Source: Saururus chinensis (lineage: Eukaryota; Streptophyta; Magnoliopsida; Piperales; Saururaceae). From it: 64,000 bases of DNA. Each line of letters starts with the position of its first letter. Within the stretch, counting starts at the first letter, position 1. The notes beneath the pieces were generated by a model, which was not told where the DNA came from, did no database searches, and worked only from the letters and a program-made list of their open reading frames with translations. The translations under genes were made by a program, and so were the position numbers. Location: positions 42,703,178 to 42,767,177 of the forward strand of contig CP141143.1 in NCBI GenBank assembly GCA_035235625.1. Direction: 5' to 3'. Below are positions 39,331 to 49,624 of this stretch, in pieces.

Positions 39331-39859
39331 TGGTTCAGGGTGGGTGGAAGAGGCAGAGGACCTGTTTGATGAACTGTCCAGCAGGTTGTTGAATCATGAA
39401 GTGGTGCGTCCTGATGCGACGACTTTTGGGTTCATGATTAACAGGTACTTCAGAGAAGGTAAATCAAATGATGCACTCCAATATCTGGCCACAATGGTGA
39501 ATGCCAATGTGGAGACCGGACTGAAGGTTGACATGGGCTTATACAGCCACCTGATTGGGACATTGGTGGAGATGGACCTAATTGAGGAGGCAGTGGGTGT
39601 TCTCGGGCCGATGAAGGTTGGGAGGATGATACCTGCACCTGCGAGCTATGAGAGCTTAGTCATGGCTCCCTACAAGGCTGACAAGATATTACTATTGTCA
39701 CTCTATCCAGATAAGTTGGCCACTGATCCAGTGGAGATTTCAAAATTGGATGCGATTACAGAAGTAACTTTGAGCTTGTCCCTTACATTTCCCAGGGATC
39801 TATTAAGTGCGAAACGATCCCTTCGAAAGCAGCTTCAGAAGCGCAGGAATGAGGATTAA
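38909..39859 (+). CDS. Chimeric open frame in element 2 (316 codons)
   Basis: Starts at ATG 38909 and ends at the stop at 39857-39859. The first 140 codons are unassigned. Codons of about 145-255 are the PPR module. The last 60 ('DKILLLSLYPDKLATDPVE'...'LRKQLQKRRNED') begin the module shared with element 3. In element 3 that module continues in the same frame; here a frameshift at about 39853 ends the frame and the continuation lies in the next one. I see no promoter beyond the LTR. It could be translated from an LTR transcript, but there is no sign it is maintained as a gene. Confidence 0.3.
   Translation: MIFGILASDAQSATPPFKLPQASAPRNSFLHQPAGKIFLGRSTGCLGKFFLAGNDSGLVSWDYSGSPLRLSLAGGIVLISIGLALEILITRDFPFPSDMISLILCRQCLTERRLFRKLPFAATVYDIEFDHRQLSSYHDSYGSGWVEEAEDLFDELSSRLLNHEVVRPDATTFGFMINRYFREGKSNDALQYLATMVNANVETGLKVDMGLYSHLIGTLVEMDLIEEAVGVLGPMKVGRMIPAPASYESLVMAPYKADKILLLSLYPDKLATDPVEISKLDAITEVTLSLSLTFPRDLLSAKRSLRKQLQKRRNED
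39331..39675 (+). pseudogene. Captured PPR-protein fragment (element 2, first)
   Basis: 'GWVEEAEDLFDELSSRLL', 'VVRPDATTFGFMINRYF', 'REGKSNDALQYLATMV', 'DMGLYSHLIGTLVEMD' and 'LIEEAVGVLGPMKVGRM' form about three 35-residue PPR helical hairpins of P-class type. The arrangement resembles the GRP23/EMB1796 group of plant organelle or nuclear PPR proteins, as far as I can judge from memory. The same stretch is present in element 3 at 60780-61130 with similar length but many differences. No intron. Confidence 0.75.
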
Positions 39860-40036
39860 TGCACAGAGTAGTGATCAATGCTCGGATTCACAAATGAGGA
39901 TTACCTGCGACAGTGTAGTCAGTCAAAATCTTGCAGCGCCCATGAAACCAATGGTACATGCAAAGTCTGATGGGAGTACAGACAGCTTTCTGAGTAGAGA
40001 TTTGTTGCAGCTGATGTCTTCTTGGAATGAGGATGA
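39676..40036 (+). pseudogene. Unidentified host-like module shared by elements 2 and 3
   Basis: Encodes 'DKILLLSLYPDKLATDPVE', 'TEVTLSLSLTFPRDLLSA', then after a +1 frame change 'SDQCSDSQMRITCDSVV' and 'SRDLLQLMSSWNEDE'. Element 3 carries the same module in one unbroken frame (60088-60450). I do not recognise the parent protein. Its preserved coding character in both elements argues that it derives from a real gene. Confidence 0.5.
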
Positions 40037-41375
40037 ATACCACATGTATCCATCGTTTTCAAAGTTCACTTGTGCAATGTGTATCCTATTCCTTTCAAGA
40101 CTTTCCTTGCTTTCTTTTGCAGTGCAGAACCAAGTGTTAGAGAAGGTCAAAATCTATCCGACAGCAAAAGTGGATGCCTTTCCTTCGCAGTCCGGTAATA
40201 ATTTTGTGGTTACATTGATGAAACAATTAAAGGAGACACATGCTCGATCTGATGTGAATACACTTCAGATCGGAACTCATATTCTCTTGGCATTTATGAT
40301 TAATACAAGAGAATTACCAAGTCTGCACGATGCTGTTTTAAAGCTGGCAACGGCACAGCTGGCTTCTAATGCTAATTTCCTTACCTCTGTTGAGGTGATT
40401 TTGGGGTCTGATGGGTCCGATGAAGCTGGGAAGGAATTGGAGGAGATAGGGATCACAATGCTGGTTAAAATGGTGTTCAGAATGCTGAGGGCAAGCTGCG
40501 GAAATCCTTGTAAGGCGCTGGAATTTTTTTGGGCAGGCCCATACAAGCCAGCAATTAAGGATTGTCCTTGTGACGAGGCCGATTTTGAAGTGGTATATAA
40601 CATTACCAAGATCTACGAGGCATCTGGCTATTCCCTCACACAGTTTGTTTATGATGAAGTCTACTGGGCAATAACATATATGGGCAGATTTAAGGAGGCA
40701 GAGAAGATTGGGCCGATGATGTTAGGCACAAGCTTCGAGCCGAATAATCTAACTTATAGCCTGCTGATGTTGGACCTGTGCACGTTTGGGAGGCTGGAAG
40801 GAGCTTGTAAGGTGTTTGATGACAGGGAGCAGTGGGGTTGTACCCCTTATTTGAAAACATGGTTAATCTTGATTCACGAGCTTTGTCTTACCGGCACGGT
40901 TGATAGGGCACTATCATGTTTTGTAAAGATTTCACCAATTTCTACCTCACTGGTGCTAATGACCCATTCACTGGTTTCTTCTCAGAGTCTTCTGGTCAAA
41001 CTTGGGTCCTTGCTGTTGATACTATTGCCGAGCTTGTCAAAAGCCAATCCGGAGGTGACTGTGAAGGTGAAAGTAGGATTCAACATCCCTGAGTCCTTAA
41101 TGGCAGAACAAAAGGACCTGGTCCTCAACTGCGAGGAAACTCCTTTGGATGTTAACATATCAAATGCAGGTCATGCTATTGTTCTCACTTCTCCATACCT
41201 GCCCTTGATCAAAGAAGTTGGATTGCATGCTGACTGTGTTAAGCTTGAGGGGAACTCCATGTATGCTTCCCAAGTGACTTATGTGATGGAGGAAAATGGC
41301 CTGATGCTTAGAATTTACGGTCACCTCGAGGACGAGGTGATGCGAAAGCGTAGTGGAATGTTGTGCACGTTTTAG
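39807..41375 (+). CDS. Chimeric open frame in element 2 (522 codons)
   Basis: One of the two longest open frames in the window. It opens at ATG 39807 and runs through the rest of the shared module, an unassigned segment (40037-40455), a PPR fragment (40456-40925) and another unassigned segment (40926-41321). It then enters the conserved pol-end 'HLEDEVMRKRSGM' and stops 17 bases inside the 3' LTR. Joining of several unrelated pieces in one frame over 1.5 kb is either luck or a sign that the element's transcript was once selected for coding. Local GC and codon use differ sharply from the satellite. I would not assign a function. Confidence 0.35.
   Translation: MRNDPFESSFRSAGMRINAQSSDQCSDSQMRITCDSVVSQNLAAPMKPMVHAKSDGSTDSFLSRDLLQLMSSWNEDEYHMYPSFSKFTCAMCILFLSRLSLLSFAVQNQVLEKVKIYPTAKVDAFPSQSGNNFVVTLMKQLKETHARSDVNTLQIGTHILLAFMINTRELPSLHDAVLKLATAQLASNANFLTSVEVILGSDGSDEAGKELEEIGITMLVKMVFRMLRASCGNPCKALEFFWAGPYKPAIKDCPCDEADFEVVYNITKIYEASGYSLTQFVYDEVYWAITYMGRFKEAEKIGPMMLGTSFEPNNLTYSLLMLDLCTFGRLEGACKVFDDREQWGCTPYLKTWLILIHELCLTGTVDRALSCFVKISPISTSLVLMTHSLVSSQSLLVKLGSLLLILLPSLSKANPEVTVKVKVGFNIPESLMAEQKDLVLNCEETPLDVNISNAGHAIVLTSPYLPLIKEVGLHADCVKLEGNSMYASQVTYVMEENGLMLRIYGHLEDEVMRKRSGMLCTF
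40037..40455 (+). pseudogene. Unassigned captured segment with an intron-like 3' end
   Basis: After the shared module the sequence departs from element 3 at about 40037. 40085-40123 is pyrimidine-rich and ends 'ttgctttcttttgcag', the consensus of a plant 3' splice site. After it comes an open frame with 'NQVLEKVKIYPTAKVDAF', 'VVTLMKQLKETHARSD' and 'DEAGKELEEIGITML'. I do not know the parent protein. Confidence 0.4.
40456..40925 (+). pseudogene. Captured PPR-protein fragment (element 2, second)
   Basis: 'NPCKALEFFWAG', 'FEVVYNITKIYEASGY', 'YWAITYMGRFKEAEKI', 'FEPNNLTYSLLMLDLCTF' and 'GRLEGACKVFDDREQWGC' followed by 'TWLILIHELCLTGTVDRAL' show the roughly 35-residue spacing of P-class PPR repeats. 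The start ('ALEFFWAG') resembles the first helix of mitochondrial PPR proteins. It is a different PPR gene, or a different part, from the module at 39331. Confidence 0.7.
40926..41358 (+). pseudogene. Unassigned captured segment and pol-end remnant (element 2)
   Basis: Coding-like sequence in two frames: 'TGANDPFTGFFSESSGQTW' in one (about 40945-41005), 'VKVKVGFNIPESLMAEQKD' and 'CEETPLDVNISNAGHAIV' in the other. I do not recognise it. The last 37 bases (41322-41358) encode 'HLEDEVMRKRS', the Ty3/gypsy pol-end signature of this family, touching the 3' LTR. Confidence 0.5.
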
Positions 41376-41836
41376 GGTTACCACTAGGGGCCACTTATTA
41401 GGGTCATTAGGGTTTTAAGATAATAAGGGCATTTAGGTAATTAGATTAATTAAAGTATTAATGTTTTGTCTTAATTGTGTTATTAGGCCTTAGGTGCCTA
41501 TTAGTGAACCCACGTAGTTCTTCTATTTAAATGTAAGGGCTATGCCCTAATTGGTTTTTAGTGAATGATTAATTGTTTGATCTTCTTCCATTTCTTTTAT
41601 GCTGCTCCCCTTTCTGTTTAATGGCCATGCCATCCACTTTCCCCTTTCTCGGTCTCCCTGCACCACTCTATGCTTGTGGACAATCGTCCAATTGGTTTTT
41701 AGTGAATGATTAATTGTCTGATCTTCTTCCCATTCTTCTGTGCTTCTCCCCTTTCTGTCTGATGGTCATGCCATCCACTCTCCCCTTTCCCGGTCTCCCT
41801 GCACCACTCCATGCTTGTGGATAATCATCCACATCA
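41359..41836 (+). repeat. 3' LTR of element 2 with internal partial duplication
   Basis: 478 bases, against 337 in the 5' LTR. The segment 41550-41690 (starting 'attggtttttagtgaatg', ending 'caatcgtcca') is followed directly by a second version, 41691-41836, that continues to the true LTR end CCACATCA. The two versions differ at several positions, so this is not a recent slippage product. Confidence 0.88.
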
Positions 41837-44800
41837 TTTATTCACATAACTTGATTTAGAACAAAGCACCAAAGTTTGTCGCAAATGTATATTTAATTAT
41901 TTTGAATGACGACCCAATTGAACCTTTTTGGTCAAGTTATATCCTTTTGATCTATTAAAACCGATTTAAGTTAAGAATGTGTACGAATAATTGTATCATT
42001 TAAAGTTTAAATATACTTCCCATTCCTTTGTTACATTCGTAACAATGAATCAAATTTAAATTGTGATTCCACAATTTGACCGTTTATATGATTTTATTCA
42101 CTTAACTAAATTTAGAACAAAGCACAAATCACGTTGCAAACTTTTGGTCAAGTTATGTCCTTTTGATCAATTAAAACCAATGTAACTTAAGAATGTATAC
42201 GAATTGTGGTATCATTTAAAGTTTAAAGAAAACTCACATTAATTTATTATGTTCATAATAATAAATTAAATTTAAAATGTGATTCCATAATTTGACTGTT
42301 CTTCCTTTAACTTATATGATTTTATTCGCTTAACTAGATTTAGAACAAAGCCCTAAAGCTCATCACAAATGTATATTTAATTATTTTAAATAAATACGTA
42401 CTCATTTACTAAGTTCAAAAGAATTAATTCAACATATCAAAAGAATTAATGATTTGTTCACATTCTGAACTAATCGGACCCCTTTTAGTCAAGTTATATC
42501 CTGTTGATCAATTAAAACCAAACTAAGTTAGAAATATGAACAAATAGTTATATCATTTATAGTTTAAAGAGACCTTCCATTCATTTGTTATGCTCGTAAT
42601 AACTAATAAAATCAATAAAGTGATTCCAGAATTTGACCGTTCTTCCTTAACTTATATGATTTTATTCACTTAACTAGATTTTGAACAAAACACAATAGTT
42701 AGTCCCAAATGAATCAAACGGACCTCCTATCATTTAAAGTTTAAACAAACCTCCTATTCATTTATTACTTTCATAATAAAGAATCAAATTTGACAATGTG
42801 ATTCCACAATTTGATCATTCTTGATTTGCTTATATGATTTCATTCGCTAAACTTGATTTAGAACAAAGCACCAAAGCTTGTCACAAATGTATATTTAATT
42901 ATTAAAAATTATTACATACTCAATTGCTAATTTTGATATAATAAATTAAACGTACTAAATGACAAACCAATCAAAGCCCTTTTGGTCATTATATCATTTA
43001 ATGTTTAAAGTGACCTTCCATTCATTTTTTACGTTCGTAATAACGAATCAAATAAATAAAGAGATTCCACAATTTTATGTTTCTTCCTTAACTTATATGA
43101 TTTTATTTGCATAACTAGATATGTAACAAAGCACTAAAGCTTGTCGCGAATGTATATTAAATTGATTCAAATGAATACGTACTCATTTGTTAAGTTCAAA
43201 AGAATTAATTCAACATATCAAAAGAATTAATGATTTGTTCACATTTTGAACTAATCGGACCCCTTTTGGTCAAGTTATATCCTTTTGATCGATTAAAACC
43301 AAACTAAATTTGAAATGTGAACAAATAGTTATATCATTTGTAGTATAAAGAGACCTTCTATTCATTTGTTACGTTTATAATAACGAATAAAATCAATAAA
43401 GTGATTCCACAATTTGACCGTTCTTCCTTAACTTATATGATTTCATAGTTAACTAAATTCTAAACAAAGCACCAATGCTCAGTAAGAATGTATATTTATT
43501 TGTTTTAAATAAATACGTACTCATTTGCTATGTTTGAAAGAAAGAATCAAATGTACTAAACAACGAACCAATTGAACCCATTTTATCAAGTTATATCCTT
43601 TTGATTGTTTAAAACTGACGCAAGTTGGGTATGTGCACAAATCCTTATATCATTTAAAGTTTAAAGAGGCCTTCCATTCATTTCTTACATTCGTAATAAC
43701 GAATCAAATTGACAAAGTAATAACACAATTTGGCCATTTTTTGCTTAAGTTAATTTATAGCAAAACACAAAAGCTCATTATGAAGATATATTTAATTATT
43801 TTAAATGAATATGTACTCGTTTGCTAAGTTTGAAAGAATGAATTAAACGGACCTCCTATCATTTAAAGTTTAAACAGACCTCCTATTCATTTATTACTTT
43901 CAAATAGCAAATCAAATTTGACAATGTGATTCCACAATTTGACCGTTCTTGATTTACTTATATGATTTCATTCGCTTAACTTGATTTAGAATAAAACACC
44001 AAAGCTTGTCACAAATGTATATTTAATTATTTAAAATTATTACATACTCATTTGCTAATTTTGATATAATAAATTAAACATACTAAACAACAAACCAATC
44101 AGAGCCCTTTTGGTCATTATATCATTTGATGTTTAAAGTGACCTTCCATTCATTTTTTACATTAGTAATAATGAATCAAATCAACAAAGAAATTTCACAA
44201 TTTTACGGTTCTTCCTTAACTTATATGATTTTATTTGCTTAACTAGATATAGAATAAAGCACTAAAGCTTGTTGCGAATGTATATTAATTTAATTTAAAT
44301 AAATATGTATTCATTTTCTAAGTTTAAAAAAATGCAACAAACGTACTAAACGACGAACCAATTGGATATCTTCTAGTCAAGTTCTATCCTTTTGATCGAT
44401 TAAAATTGATAAAAGTTATGAATGTGAACAAATCGTTACATCGTTTAAAGTTTAAAAAGTCCTCCCATTTGTTTGTTACATTTTTAATAACAAATGAAAT
44501 TGACAAAGTGATTCCCCAATTTTACCGTTCTTCCATAGCTTATATGATTTAATTTGCTTAACTACATTTTGAATATTGTACCATAGGACGTCACAAATAT
44601 ATATTTAATTCTTTTAAATGAATACATACTCATTTTTTCCTTTCTAAAGAATAAATTAAGCGTACTAAATGATGAACATATCAGACCTCTTGTGGTTAAG
44701 TTATATCCTTTTGATCGATTAAAACCGATATAAGTTAAGAATGTGCATGAATTGTTATATTGTTTAAACTTTAAAGAGACCTCCTATTCATTTGTTACAT

Positions 44801-46708
44801 TCATAATAACAAATCTAATTGACAAAGTGATTCCACAATTTAACCGTTCTTTCTTAATTTATATAATTTCATTCGCTTATCAAGATTTTAAACAAAGTAG
44901 CAAAGCTCGTAAGGAATGTATATTTAATTGTATTAAATAAATACATGCTTATTAGCTAAGTTCAAAAAATGAATCAAACGTACTCAATGATGAACCAATT
45001 GGACAGCTTTTGGTTAAGTTATCCTTTTGATCTATTAAAATAGATGTAGGTTAAGAATGTGCACAAATCATTATATTGTTTAAAGTTTAAAGAAACCTGA
45101 CATTCATTTGTTACGTTTGTAATAACGAATCAAATTAACAAAGTGATTCCACAATTTTATCGTTCTTCATTAGCTTATATGATTAAATTCGCTTAACTTT
45201 ATTTAGAACAAAACACTAAAGCTCATCACAAATGTATATTTAATTATTTTAAATGAATACATACTCATTTGCTAAGTTTGAAAAAATGAATTAAACTTAC
45301 TAAACAATGAACCAATCGAACCCTTTTGGCCAAGTTATATCCTTTCGATCGTTAAAACTAATCTAAGTTAGGAATGTGCATGAATCGTTCTATTGTTTAA
45401 AGTTTAAAGAGACGTTCCATTAATTTGTTACATTCGTAATAACGAATCAAATTGTTAAAGTGATTCCATAATTTGACCATTCTTTTTTAACTTATATATT
45501 TTATTCGCTTAACTAGATTTTAAACAAAGGACCGGAGCTTGTTAAAAATGTATATTTAATTCTTTTAAATAAATATGTACTCATTTTCTAAGTTCTAAAT
45601 AATGAATCAAACATACTAAATGATGAACCAATCAGATCCCTTTTGGTCAAGTTATATCCTTTTTATTAATTAAAATCGATGTAGGTTAAGAATGTGCACA
45701 AATCGTTAAATCGTTTAAAATTTAAAGAGACCTACCATTCATTTGTAACATTTGTAATAAGGAATTAAATTGAAAAAGTGATTCCACAATTTGATTATTT
45801 TTCCTTAGGTAATATGATTTCATTTGCTTAACTTAATTTATAACAAAGCATCAAAGCTAATCATGAATGTATATTTAATTATTTTAAATAAATACATACT
45901 TATTTGCTAAGTTTGAGAGAATGAATTAAATGTACTAAATGATGAACCAATCGGACCCCTTTTGGACAAGTTATATTCTATTGATATATTAAAACTAATC
46001 TATGTTAAGAATGTGTACGAATCATTGTATCGTTTAAGGTTTAAAGAGACCTCTCATTTATTTGTTACATGCTTTGTTAACTTATAACAAATTAAATTTA
46101 AAATGTGATTCAACAATTTGATTGTTTTTCCTTAACTTACATCATTTTATTTGTTTAACTAGATTTAAATCAAAGCACCAAAGCTCAACACGAATGTATA
46201 TTGAATTCTTTTAAACAAATACGTACTCATTTACAATGTTTTAAAAAATAATCAAATGTACTAAGTAACGAACCAATCGGCCCCCTTTTGGTCCAGTTAT
46301 ATCCTTTTGATTAAATAAAACTAAAGTAAGTTCACAAATCAAATCGACAACGTCATGCCACAATTTGACCGTTCTTCCTTAACTTATTTGATTTTATTTG
46401 CTTAACTAGATTTTCAACAAGGCAACAAAGCTCATTAAAAATGTATATTTAAATGTTTTAAATAAATACGTAATCAATTGCTTAGTTCAAAAGATTTAAT
46501 CAAACGTACAAAATGACGAACTAATCGGACCACTTTTAGTTAAGTTATATCATTTTCATTGATTAAAATAGATGTTGGTTAAAAATATCCACAAATCATT
46601 TAATTGTTTAAAGTTTAAAGAGACTTGCCTTTTATTTGTTACATTCGTAATAACAAATAAAATTGATAAAGTGATTTTTCAATTTTATGATTCTTCCTCA
46701 ACTTATAT
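41837..46708 (+). repeat. Satellite array, subfamily A (about 15-16 monomers)
   Basis: Begins with the target duplication of element 2 (tttat). It contains a local higher-order duplication: 'aagaattaatgatttgttca' occurs at about 42433 and 43213, and 'ggacctcctatcatttaaag' at about 42720 and 43850. Other shortened units lie at 42125-42135 and 46330. It stops at 'cttatat' before the LARD-like element. Confidence 0.94.
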
Positions 46709-47089
46709 TGTAACGACCCATTTTCTGGTTATGCTTAACCCGGGGGATTAAGGTAATTTGGTAATTTAAAATCAGTGTTAGGGGATTTTATTAGGAGAAA
46801 TCCCCATATCTAGGTAGAGCTCGGAGTAATGAGTGTAACAAATCGAAGGAGGCACAAAATGGGGGTCAGGAGTGAAAGCTACTGCCCCGAGAAGCGAGCC
46901 ATATGGGCGGGACCTACATAAAAAGTGCAGGATAACCTACCCATGTGTGGTTTTATTTCGAAGGGCTCATCAACATGAGTCCATCGGTAACAAGAATGTG
47001 CAATTCCAATGTAAAGGTTGGAAGTTATCTCGTTTTGAGGTCAGGATATTGTTTGAATAAAATAATATCATTCTGGATAAGATCAACGA

Positions 47090-47228
47090 CGCAGTGGATA
47101 GGATTGCTAATAAAGCGATAGGATTGATGATGCAAGTGGATAGGGTTGATGACGAAGCAGATAGGGTTGCTGACAAAGCGGATAGGATTGCTGACAAAGC
47201 AGATAGGATTGCTGACTGATAGGATTGA
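47090..47228 (+). repeat. 21-bp tandem repeat upstream of the TATA box (5' LTR)
   Basis: About six units of 'ggataggattgctgacaaagc', diverged on the left ('gatgatgcaagtggatag') and cleaner on the right. It ends about 30 bases before the TATA box, an enhancer-like position. The 3' LTR has the same array at 51938-52078. Confidence 0.75.
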
Positions 47229-47260
47229 CATATGTCAACCTCACATCTATCCAGTTTTTC

Positions 47261-47268
47261 TATAAATA
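47261..47268 (+). promoter_or_regulatory. TATA box, 5' LTR of the LARD-like element
   Basis: 'tataaata' within 'ttctataaatagcatcca', a strong plant TATA context. The same motif is at 52113-52120 in the 3' LTR. Confidence 0.7.
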
Positions 47269-48547
47269 GCATCCACAATATCCAGGAGAGGGAGGGGGAG
47301 ACTCTCCCACGTTTTCTCATTTCTCTCCCACGTTCAGAAACTTCTGTTCTTCGTTTCTCACTCATTTTATGTCCGATTCGAGTTGTTCTTGAGGCGTTCC
47401 AAGCTAATTCGAGGGTGAACTACACAATGGCATGGTCCATCCCTCAAGTTGGCTTCCCTAGAAGGGGAAAAGGCCTGGAGCAAGAGGAGGCTCTATTCCC
47501 CCCCCTCCTGCCCCGAAGAAAGAGCAGCGGCCCGGAGAGAAAGGGGGACTTCGTCCTTCGGCATGGGCTGCATCGTGGGTTGTCGCCCGAAGTAGGGAAG
47601 GGTCTGCCCTTCACCGAAGGGCCATTCAGTATGAGAAACATCCTGGGGAAAGGGATGTTCTATCCATTGCTTATGGGTGCAGAAAATGAGAAGTCTCCGA
47701 GAATGGCGACAGTTGGTCAATCGTCTTTTGGCTCAAGGCAAGGAACGCACGAAGGTTAGAGGAGGTTTTGTTTGCTGTCTCCGGATTCAAAGGGGAGGAT
47801 GCCTAGAAACGAGTACCCCGAATACCGCTACCTCGTGAGACATTAAGGGAGTAAGCGTTTCTAACCTCCTATTTTAATTATAGAATGCATGTGCTAGATA
47901 AGGTATACGCTATGCCTTGATATGCTATGATCCTTTATATTATGATATACTATGCTTATATGCCATGATGTGTGTCGTCTCGCTCTGGGTTAGAGAGAGA
48001 CGTGTTGTGTGTGTGTTCGGTCTTGGCTAAGTGATAGGGCGAGACCTGTGATGCATGTGGTCTCGGCTCAGTAATGGAGCGAGACATGTGAATGTGATGG
48101 ATTTGCTCTGGGACGAGTGAGGCATGTTGTGGTGGTTGTGTGGTGCTCGTCTCTATGATAGAGTGAGATATGTGTTGCCGGTGTTTTACGGGATTTCATA
48201 TAACCCCGATTAAATATTCGGGTATACATATGTGTTTTTGTATGGTTTGATGTATGTAGTAGCCAATAGGCAGAACTATGTATGGATCCAATCGTATCAA
48301 AGTAACATCGCGGATTTTATCCGATACGTACATAGGCAACCAACGGTAAGACAACGTTGGCCCAATCCGAATTAGTTATATAATTAGGTTTGTTCTGGCC
48401 TACGCGTAACGGAGCACTAAAGTTCCAAAGCAAGTAGAGGAACAAGAAGACTCTCACAGTAAAAGTTCGCCGCTCCAGTTTTGGATTTGGCTTTTATCAT
48501 TTTCGGACCCCCTGCCCGGGTCGATATATGGGTTGGGGCATTACAAA

Positions 48548-48559
48548 TGGTATCAGAGC
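48548..48559 (+). other. Primer binding site, initiator tRNA-Met (LARD-like element)
   Basis: 'tggtatcagagc' lies two bases after the LTR end and is a perfect match. Confidence 0.93.
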
Positions 48560-49340
48560 TATGCTCTGTCTGCGAGAGAAAAATATTTTCAATAATATTT
48601 TGATTTGCTTCAAATTTAGGTTTTTAAATGGGATTCTATTTGTTTTATGAGTGCGTTATCAGATTTAATTCATACTCCGATGCTCATTTTATATGTGTGT
48701 CATTAGTTTTTATGCAAATTTCGAGATGATTTAATGTTTGATTCTATAAGGGTCGTGATGACCTAAAGTTTTATTCAGAATTTCGGTTTGATTTGAAGTT
48801 CTATTTTGTGAGGGTCGAGTCGATCTGAAGTTTCATTTCGGCAAGTGTTGTATCGGAGTTGATATAAAACTCTGATTGTGATTTTTACATTTTTGCATAT
48901 GTCATCTAATTTAAGGTGAGCTCCGATTTGATTTAATGTGCTATTTTGTAAGGGTTGTTTTCGTTCAGAAAGTGCTGTGTCAGAGTTCATTTATATACTG
49001 CGATTGTGATTTTTGTTGTTCTGTTTATGTGATATCGGAATTAAAGAGAATTCCGATTGTGACTTTTCGTTCTTTATGTGATATCGGAATTATAAGAATT
49101 CCAATTGTGAATGTTTCATTTTATACACATGGTATCGAATTTAATATACACTTTGATTGTGATTTGCGTTGTTCTGCATGTGTGATATTGGATGTGAGAA
49201 ATCCGATATTTGAACATTATGTTCTATTTCATATGTGTTGTATCGGATTCAAGGTGAATTCCGATTGTGAATGTTCTTTCCTACAAGTAATTTATCGGAT
49301 TTAATGCGAACTCCGATTTTATGGATTTTGATTTTGAGTC
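48560..49340 (+). repeat. Degenerate repeats in the LARD interior, part 1
   Basis: Irregular units of about 60-75 bases built around 'tatcggattt(a/c)a' and 'gaattccgattgtga' (for example at 49034, 49081, 49245 and 49292). Too diverged for an exact unit. No coding frame of interest. Confidence 0.55.
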
Positions 49341-49624
49341 AAAAATGATTTAAATTTTTTGTCTTGCATGTGTTGCAAGGTATTTGATGTGAACATTGAT
49401 TTTTTAAATTTTGATTTCGAGTTAGGAATTATTGAAAACTTTTGTCTGAGTTAGTTTGATCAGGTTTATACGAATTCCGATTTTGAATTAAATTCAATCG
49501 GAAATATATTTCTAAACACGTTATGCAATTTTCTAAAAATGTTTTAAGTGACTTCAATTTCGAATGGTTCATATGTTGAACTTTGATTTCAAATGATTTG
49601 AAAAACTTCAAATTATTTTGAAAA

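Larger units (their letters stand above)
37583..41836 (+). mobile_element. Element 2: non-autonomous LTR retrotransposon carrying host gene fragments
   Basis: A 4,254-base insertion with a perfect 5-bp target duplication, tttat (37578-37582 and 41837-41841). The 5' LTR is 37583-37919. The 3' LTR is 41359-41836 and carries an internal duplication. The primer site is a perfect TGGTATCAGAGC. The core has a gag-like leader, a PPR module shared with element 3, a conserved unassigned module shared with element 3, a second PPR fragment and unassigned coding-like pieces. It ends with 'HLEDEVMRKRS' against the 3' LTR. Two long open frames cover most of the core. No reverse transcriptase or integrase is present. 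Confidence 0.9.
46709..48545 (+). repeat. 5' LTR of the LARD-like element
   Basis: Contains a 21-base tandem repeat, a TATA box and, further on, GC-rich sequence with open frames on both strands (47232-47759 plus, 46970-47365 minus). These lack recognisable domains and are damaged in the 3' LTR copy. Imperfect repeats of 'tgagcgagac(a/g)tgtg' type lie at about 47980-48180. Confidence 0.9.

Noticed and set aside
47232-47759. 175-codon frame in the 5' LTR of the LARD-like element
   Set aside because: The equivalent stretch in the 3' LTR (52100-52600) is broken by indels and no domain is visible.
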